Source: Gigaspora rosea
Lineage: Eukaryota; Glomeromycota; Glomeromycetes; Diversisporales; Gigasporaceae
Assembly: GCA_003550325.1 (NCBI GenBank)
Contig: QKWP01001105.1
Location: 24,184 to 88,183 of the forward strand
Reading direction: 5' to 3'
Length of the DNA: 64,000 nt
In this document: positions 56,544-64,000 of the stretch, one piece after another
Position numbering within the stretch: position 1 is the first letter of the stretch
Layout: every line of letters starts with the position of its first letter
Program-made: the position numbers and the translations under genes
The notes under the pieces: model-generated
The model's input: only the letters and a program-made list of their open reading frames with translations
What the model was told of the DNA's origin: nothing
Database searches by the model: none

Positions 56544-57474
56544 ATGCAACGTTTATAGTGGTAGTGGTTAGAAATGTCGTGTATCTACAATCTAAGTTTA
56601 ATAATGTATTACGAAACTTAATAGTTTATTGTAAATTAATGTACTTATTACAAAAAGATTAATATACACATTGTGAAAAATGATATTATGAATCAAATTA
56701 ATGTGTTGTAAGACTATAATACGCGTCTTCAGAAAGTATTAACTAATTTTTTGAAAATAATAAAATCTCGTCAGTGTATAGCAGATACTTTATCCGGGGT
56801 ACGATCAACATTTTTTCCGGGGTGTTTTAACAACCAATCAAAATAAACTTCCGCTATGCTGTATTTTCTCTCTTTTCTCTTTTTTTCTTCTTGTACACGT
56901 GTTTTGTTTTATCCAGGACGATCAAAATTTACGTTCTCCGATTGGTTAATTCTCATGCGCCACGTCACATTACTGCAAAAGTTCTCACATGTGATCAACC
57001 AATCACGAGAAAGTTATCCTATATACCCATTGATACTTATACCATTGTGCCACATATTGTACGTATGTACGTACGTACAGTACATACTTCCGACAAAATT
57101 GTAATTATATCCAATTGTTAAATAATAATATTAACATTGTCAATATAAACTTTAAAAGTTAATATTGTTGGTGGATTTCAATTATAATTGTGAATAAGTC
57201 ATAAATATGATTATACTATTTTATTAAGTATGTATTAAGCATAACAAATTGTAAGTATAGATAACAAATGATTAATTTTGTTATTTATTATTATTAAACA
57301 TTTGTTGACCCGGTTTTATTCGGGTTGTGCAAACCGATTCCAATCTCTACTTTCTTATTTTAATTTTTCTTAATCATTGACAATATTTTGTCATGGATCG
57401 AAATATTTTATAAATAAGCTCTATTTTTTACTCAGTTGTGTTAAGTTAAAATACTTTTTTTTCACCACCATAAA
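56544..57474. other. Intergenic region upstream of the DUF3455 gene
   Basis: Contains CCAATCA at about 56832 and 56998, an ACGTATGTACGTACGTAC microsatellite near 57062, and AT-rich filler. No other gene is seen. Confidence 0.5.
57409..57416 (+). promoter_or_regulatory. TATA-like box upstream of the DUF3455 gene
   Basis: TATAAATA sits 59 bp before the ATG at 57475. Position and match are reasonable; chance occurrence is likely in AT-rich DNA. Confidence 0.35.
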
Positions 57475-58435
57475 ATGTCGCAAAAAAAAATCGGTACTAA
57501 CACAGGTAATATATCCTTTAAATTTCATAATATAAAATCTATCTGCCATTCAAGTATGACTAAAATATAATTTCTATCACAACTTACAGAATTCCCCAAA
57601 GATTTAGTTATTCCAGACGTCATAAAGGTTCCTCCTGGAAACATTTTCAAATTCGCGTTGCATGCTACTGCATTATTTTACTTTAAGTGGTCTACTGAAG
57701 CCGATGGTCCAACTTGCACATTTTGTATTTATCCCATTTTAATTCATATAAATTCCGATTAATGTGATGATTATATTTATATGATAAATTTATTCTTCAA
57801 TAGGCGGAAGTGACGGATATTACTTCAATGACGCTAAAGACGTTGCCAATGCTCCGTATTCATATTTAGCTCATGTAAAAGTTAATGACTCAGCAACGGG
57901 TGATGAAAGTATGTGTTCATCTTACAATCTAAAAGCTTAAACTTTATAACTTTCTAACCCACTAATTATAATTTAGTCGGTTCCAGTTTTCCAACATGCA
58001 CTGTAAAATCTCTTCTCATGGATGATACTTCTTCTTTTGAATACAAAGTAATTGCTGCAGCTAAACCACCTAATCCAGCAGTTGATCATAGCTGGGGCTT
58101 AACGGAAGCTTTTGTATGCCTTTTTTTCTTTCTTTTAGTGATTTTAACCAGAATTACATATTTTATAAACCAATATTTAAATTTTATTATATAGAATCAT
58201 AAAGGAACTGGTGCATTCAGTGATATTACTTATATCCAAGTAGTTAACACTGCTAATGGTCGTTCTCCAGCCGATAGTGAATGTGAGATTCGTTTTTCAT
58301 TTGGATTAATGTTAATTATTAAATAATTTTATGAAAACTTATTAACGATTTATTTTAGATGCTGGCAAATATCCTGACGGACATATTTCCAGTGTTCCTG
58401 CCCATGGTACCTTCTTATTCTATAAAAAAGGTTAA
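57475..58435 (+). CDS. DUF3455-like protein, six exons
   Basis: Exons 57475-57505, 57590-57724, 57804-57908, 57977-58113, 58195-58282 and 58359-58435; all phases agree and give 190 residues. Introns are 68-84 bp with GTAATA, GTATTT, GTATGT, GTATGC and GTGAGA donors. Family features: VIPDVIKVPPGNIFKFALHA near the start, a Gly/Tyr-rich middle (GSDGYYFNDAKDV), then the C-terminal block SWGLTEAFNHKGTGAFSDIT, YIQVVNTANGRSP and GTFLFYKKG. That order (basic P-G-N/H start, G-x-G-x-F-x-x-x-x-Y-I-Q, N-T-x-x-G-x-x-P, C-terminal F-Y) is what I recall for DUF3455, a family of unknown function in bacteria and fungi. Most fungal members I recall are secreted; this start has no signal peptide. No link to neighbours is apparent. 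Confidence 0.75.
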
Positions 58436-58534
58436 CGTATATATCTATAGTTATTTTTACAGTTTATAGAATTGACAATTTATTATTACATTTAAATGAT
58501 CTATGTATATTAATATAATACAATTATTACATTG

Positions 58535-58540
58535 AATAAA
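58535..58540 (+). terminator. Poly(A) signal candidate after the DUF3455 gene
   Basis: AATAAA is 100 bp after the stop codon; chance occurrence cannot be excluded. Confidence 0.25.
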
Positions 58541-58706
58541 AATTCTTATCACCAAAATAAAAAGTCAATTGTTATGTTTACTATAATTTTTCCTCTATAT
58601 GTGCTTCTGTGGATGGTTTATTTTATTATTTTTTTTTTATTTAGTAAGTACATATATATATATAGGACGGTCTAAGTCGGTTTGAACAAAAAACTTTTTC
58701 TTGTAG

Positions 58707-58833
58707 CAGTCAAGATGCAATTTTGTTGGAAGAACAAGAACGTTCAGGTTTAACACCGATTTTAGCTTTGTTACAATTTGCTGGGAAAGCCGGTGCTACA
58801 ATTAAAAATTTCTCACTCGTAACATTGATGTAA
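58707..58833 (+). pseudogene. Orphan terminal exon or gene remnant
   Basis: After a good acceptor (TTTTTCTTGTAG) a frame reads SQDAILLEEQERSGLTPILA, then LLQFAGKAGATIKN and FSLVTLM before a stop. Codon use and residue mix look like real protein, unlike the AT-rich noise around it. No partner exon was found upstream once the DUF3455 gene ends at 58433. It could be the tail of a broken gene or an alternative last exon. Family not recognised. Confidence 0.35.
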
Positions 58834-58911
58834 TACAATAGAGATTTTAGGAAATACTAATAAAAATTTATAGGTTTCCCAATATAGTATTAAACACTGC
58901 TTTTAACATCC

Positions 58912-59690
<779 letters not shown>

Positions 59691-60614
59691 ATAAAAAAAG
59701 TTTGTTCAGTTATTGTAGGTATTGTCCAAAAAAAATGTTCAAAATGGAGTCGATTTTCTGAATGCCAGTATGTCATTGTACAATTTTTATACCGTGATGT
59801 AAAAAAAGAAATTCTCGGGTCGAAAACATTAGGTATAAACACTGTACAAAATAAGTACAATATACAGTATTTTTTTTTGAACAATAAACAGAATAACTTT
59901 AGAAAATTTTTAGAACATTGCCGACAAAATTTGGACAAAGTTTTTTATAGGGTGATATTTGATTAATAATTCTGGTTGGTTTAGTATCAAGAGTTGTGAA
60001 AAATGGATTGCTACCAACACATCACACATAATTTATCCCCTTATGATTATGCGAAAGCATAATATGTATTGTATATGCTTCGCATAATTAAGTAAAAAAG
60101 GCATAAAATGCATGTGGATGAGATGTGATTGGTAGAAGATGTATTGAAACAGGCGAAACTTCTGAAAACTTCTGAAAACTTCTGATGCAGAAAGTCTGAG
60201 ATATTCTGAAGATTTTCACATAATTGATATTGAAAATGTCTTGTTTAAGAAAAAATATGTTATGTCAAATATACTTTTTATCATTTTGATAGATCTACAA
60301 TGCAGGGTAAGATTTTTTAAATTTTTTTAAAAAAAAGAAAAAAAAGAAATTCAAGAAGTTTAAATATATAGACATTTTACTCTCATGTCAAGAAAATTCC
60401 GGGCTGTAGATTACTGAAGATTTTTCTGAACTGATTCTGGAGCCCAATATCCACCAATTAGAATCAACTAAATTGACAACCCTTTTAAAATTTTGAATTT
60501 TTTTAAACATTCTAGCGAAGATTCTCAATAACAATTTAATTGATGATTTGGATAAGATCTGCAGAATTACTATATTGGGACAATAGTAAATTTTGGAGAT
60601 AAGTACAATATAAA
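59691..60614. other. Intergenic DNA with small repeats
   Basis: ATTATGCGAAAGCATAATAT and TATGCTTCGCATAAT (60040-60095) form a palindrome like that in 22640-23026. AACTTCTGAA is triplicated near 60160. No gene. Confidence 0.5.
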
Positions 60615-60847
60615 CTTTTATTATATGCTGAAATCTTACAACTACCTCTATGGTAAGTGATTTTTTTATTAAGCTAACAGCTCAAGTCAATTAATTGAAA
60701 GTTGTAGAGCTCACTGAGATGCATCTAATAGTAGTTAGATCATTCAAATTGGCCTAGTATACACTGAGATATTACTATAAATGATCAGATGACTATATAA
60801 ATTCCATGTAAACAAGGTGATTGTAAGATTTCAGCATATAATAAAAA
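60615..60847. mobile_element. Palindromic MITE related to the fold-back core
   Basis: TTATTATATGCTGAAATCTT at the left is mirrored at the right. Inside are AATTGAAAGTTGTAGAGCTC, ATCTAATAGTAG, AAATTGGCCTAG, GAGATATTACT and GACTATATAAATTCCATGTA, the same order as in 59190-59310. One half of the inner palindrome is missing, so it is a partial copy. Confidence 0.6.
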
Positions 60848-61479
60848 CATAGTAAATCCAGTGTAAATCCTCCAAATTCAAATATAAAAATTCTGCAGAT
60901 CTTATCTGAATTAGCAATTAATCAAATTCAGTACAAATTTTTTATTGAATTTGATTTATGGTTATCAAGAAACCGCTAGAAGTTTTAAAAAACTTGAAAC
61001 ATTTTAGAAAAAAAACTAAAATTAAGCAAATTTACTCTTTTTTAAACTTTAAATAATGATTTCTCAACAGGTGACTATTCTAATTCAATGAAATTTTGTT
61101 TTTATCTTAATTGGCCAGAGAATAGTGACGGACCCTTAGTTTCTATGCAAAGTGAAACAAAAATTACCTTCCTGATGTGCTTCAATTGTAAAAATTTTAA
61201 CAAATTTTACTTTTTTGATATATTTGCATATATGTGATATAAATCTTATCAGAAATGGAATTTGGAAATTTTTTGTCTGTCCACATGCGTGTCTATATTT
61301 GTGCTTTAATGTTACAATATATGCATATTAATGCATTTGTGTAATATGATGAACATCATATGATGGGCTCCGGACATATAATGCTATGCATTAGCCTAGT
61401 TCTATAAGTTTGTAAAAAATTTTTTGTCAAATTTGGTTAGGCAAACATAAAGAAATATCAATAAAATTTAAAAAAAAAT

Positions 61480-61860
61480 TAGCTATAGCTTTTTTTTTAC
61501 AGATGTCTAAACTTTGAACAAACACTTACCTAATCAAATTAAATCAAATTTTTTATTTAATTCTATAATCATATAGAATTAAAATAAAAAAATTGATTAA
61601 ATTTGATCAGATAAGAGTTGAGCTATCATTGTTCAAATTTAGATATCTGTAAAAAAAACAAGGCTGTAGCTAAATTATTTTTTAACTATTAATTAATATT
61701 TCTCTATATCTACTGATCTAAATTTGATAAAAAATTTTTTATTTTAATTCTACAAACTCATAGAATTAAAATAAATAAAATTTTATTAATTTGGATAGTT
61801 AATTGTTGAAAAATTATTAGTTAATTTTTTTAATTTGTGATCCATATACCAAACAGTGAA
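61480..61860. repeat. Palindromic satellite, isolated units
   Basis: Two palindromes centred near 61580 (ATCATATAGAATTAAAATAA side) and 61760 (CTACAAACTCATAGAATT), each built on the plan of families A and B: T run, ATTCTA...TAGAAT centre, mirrored half with AATTTGATCAGATAAGAGTT. Monomers outside a long array. Confidence 0.6.
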
Positions 61861-61939
61861 AATCTATAGTAATATATGGAAAAATCAAATATTGTTTATC
61901 AAATTTCTGGTATCTGGCACTGTTAAAGCAATAACGAAT

Positions 61940-62400
61940 TTTTTTACTAAGCCAGCCTTCCTTCTTTGCTAAACAAAAGTTGTAGAGCACATTCTTGTGA
62001 TTCTAATGGTAGTAAAACATTAAAATTGGCCAAGTAGATCACAAGATATGGCACTACCATTTATTACCTAATATCCATTTACTATAGAGGCTTACCCCAC
62101 CCTAGGTAATATTTTTGTCAAATTTAATTGGCTAAAACTTTTACCACCCCCTAAAATATTATCTAATAAATGTCAGCACCCATATCGTTAAACGCATTTT
62201 ACAACCATATAGAATTTCTATGTAAACAATAATATTTTTTATATAGAAACTCTATATGGCTGCAAAATGTTTTTTAATAATATCTTGCAATCTACTGGGC
62301 CAATTTTAATAATTTTATCACTATTAGAATCGTAAGAATGTGCTCTACAACTTTTATTTAGTAAAGAAGAAAGGTTAGTTTAGTAAAAAAATTCATTATT
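61940..62400. mobile_element. Palindromic MITE with a nested MITE
   Basis: CTTCTTTGCTAAACAAAAGT then TGTAGAGCACATTCTTGTGA is mirrored by TCGTAAGAATGTGCTCTACA and ACTTTTATTTAGTAAAGAAG. Internal blocks AAATTGGCC, AGATATGG and ATATAGAATTTCTATG match the 59127-59493 palindrome in order. An unrelated MITE (62050-62181) interrupts the left arm only. Confidence 0.75.
62050..62181. mobile_element. MITE with CATTTATTACCTAATA ends, copy 2, nested
   Basis: CATTTATTACCTAATATCCA and (inward from right) GACATTTATTAGATAATATT. Shares TTTACTATAGAGGCTTACCC with copy 1 at 41830-41980. It lies in the left arm of 61940-62400 and has no counterpart in the right arm, so it arrived after that element formed. Confidence 0.8.
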
Positions 62401-62759
62401 GCTCTGATAGTGCCAAATTTTAAAAATTTTATAAACAATAATTAATTTTGCCAATTTTACTATATATGGTAATATAATATAAGGTTAGAGTAAGAGTAAA
62501 GGTTAGTGTTAGAAGTTAGAGTAGAAAATGGTATAGTATACCAAAATTTTGCAAAAATTTTTTTTGTTAGAGCTCAAAAGATAGTTATGTAGATAAAATT
62601 TTTTGATATTACAAGTTTTAGAAAATTTTTTACTTGTTACACAAAGAAAATTTGCTTGTTACACCTGATCTTCAAATTTAATTGATAGATTATTTGGGTG
62701 TGATATACAAGCACTTCGCAAGGTGCAATATCTAACTAATTCTTTAAATTTAAATATAT
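62401..62759. repeat. Dispersed repeat, half of the 40.6-kb MITE family
   Basis: 62530-62700 repeats CCAAAATTTTGCAAAAATTT, TTTGTTAGAGCTCAAAAGAT and TTGTTACACCTGATCTTCAA, as at 22240-22440. The other arm seen in 40601-40950 is missing. Confidence 0.5.
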
Positions 62760-64000
62760 TTTTTATCATGTACTTTCATAGAATTTGGTTTTTTTTAACT
62801 TTGTAAAGATATTTTAGCAACTATTTAACCAAATTCAATAGATTTTTTATTGTAACTACAAATATGTAATAGTAAAATAAGAATATCAATTTTTGGTTAT
62901 ATAGATATCTTTGTTCAAAGTTTACAAAAATTGTGCTGCAACTATTGGTAAATATTTTGAAAATATTTTAACAAATATCTAACCAAATTCAATATTTTTT
63001 TTTAATTCTACAGATCTATAAAATTCAAATAAAAAATTTTATCAAATTTATATAGATAGTTGCTAAGATACCTTTATTTAAAGTTTTAAAAATGTTCAAA
63101 ATACCTATCAAAATAATAACTATAGCAAACTTTTAAATAAAAATATTTTGACAATTACCCAATCTAATTAATAAATTTTTATTTTGATTTACAAATCTGT
63201 AAAATTCAAATAAAAAAATATCAAATTTGATTAGATAGTTGTCAAGATATTTTTATTCAAATTTTTGGAAATATTCAAAGTACCTATCAAAATAATAATT
63301 ATAGCAAAATTTTTATAAAACTTTGAATGAAAAATCATAATAATGATTAAATAAAATTCAATAAATTTTTTTTTATTTTGATTCTACAAATCTATAGAAT
63401 TCAAATAAAAAAAAAATCATCAAATTTAGTTAAATAGTTGTTATAATATTTTTATTCAAAGTTTTGAAAATATTCAAATTAACTATTACAATAATAACTG
63501 TACCAAACTTTTTATAAAATTTTAAATAAAAATATTTTGACAAACTTCTAACCAAATTCAATAATTTTTTTGATTTTGATTCTACTGATTTATAAATTTC
63601 AAATTAAAAAAGTTAATCAAATTTGGTTGAATAGTTGTCAAAATATCTTTATTCAAATTTTGAAAAAATTCAAAATGCCTATTAAAAAACAACTGAAGCA
63701 AAATTTTTATAAAACTCAGAACAAAACAATATCCAACCAATTCAATAACTTTTTTATTTTGAATTTACAGATTTTTAAAATTCAAATAAAAAATATATCA
63801 AATTTGGTTAAATGATTGTTATAAGAGCTGTATCAATAATTATTTGATTATTTTTTATTAGAGCCTCTTCTTCTTCTTCTCTTTTAATATATAGTCAGGT
63901 TCCTTATATATAATTTTCCTTTTTTTACTTCCTCTAAAAAATTATCTAATTTTTGTTACTCCTCTAATATCTTTATTCAAAGTTTTGTAAATATTTACAA
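62760..64000. repeat. Palindromic satellite (family B), period about 180 bp, to the window end
   Basis: Repeating AAAATATTTTGACAAATATC, TAACCAAATTCAATAA, T run, TTCTACAGATCTATAGAATT, mirrored half, then AAAATACCTATCAAAATAAT and AACTATAGCAAA linker. Units start near 62810, 62960, 63140, 63320, 63520. The array is broken at 63831-63969 by a copy of the repeat at 45067-45232. Confidence 0.75.

Overview
The window is AT-rich, gene-poor eukaryotic nuclear DNA. It has short GT-AG introns (about 50-300 bp), a WSC-domain surface protein, a LINE with a CCHC zinc knuckle in ORF1, and very many small inverted-repeat elements. This fits a large, repeat-bloated fungal genome. An arbuscular mycorrhizal fungus (Glomeromycotina) is my best inference, but no ribosomal or other marker gene is present to prove it.

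Three host genes can be supported. (1) 10549-17543 (+) is a 26-exon gene for a secreted/transmembrane fusion of about 1,440 residues: signal peptide, DUOX/animal-type haem-peroxidase homology domain, DOMON, five-helix cytochrome b561, cytochrome b5, and a cytochrome-b5-reductase-like FAD/NAD module. It reads as a complete electron wire from cytosolic NAD(P)H to an outward-facing peroxidase-like domain. It resembles animal dual oxidase in layout but uses a different reductase chain. Two one-base reading-frame discontinuities remain unexplained. (2) 30207-31649 (+) encodes a type I membrane protein with two WSC domains and a tail of nine 16-residue repeats. (3) 57475-58435 (+) is a six-exon gene for a 190-residue DUF3455-like protein. 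A possible orphan exon lies just after it (58707-58833).

The rest is repeat. 1-10 kb: hAT-like non-autonomous elements (two with perfect 8-bp target-site duplications), tandem T-rich repeats, a roughly 200-bp palindromic satellite and two pogo-like MITEs. 17.5-30 kb: several TIR elements, a 2-kb hAT-like element containing a possible old solo LTR, a 1.9-kb inverted-repeat element, and more palindromic satellite. 31.6-50 kb: MITE copies, word arrays made of self-complementary motifs, a 315-bp palindromic satellite and AT-rich filler. 50.3-56.5 kb: a 0.7-kb palindromic element beside a damaged 5.5-kb LINE with about 13-bp target-site duplications and an assembly gap. 58.9-64 kb: a giant fold-back element with a minisatellite in each arm, related palindromic MITEs (one carrying a nested MITE) and palindromic satellite to the end.

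A recurring theme is that many loci consist of a short word and its reverse complement (GACCCG/CGGGTC, GGTCC/GGACC, TTTGAAT/ATTCAAA and others), each locus with its own word. At two loci, TAG...CTA ends and 8-bp duplications show that these arrays sit inside hAT-type elements. No tRNA, rRNA, CRISPR array or transposase gene was recognised.
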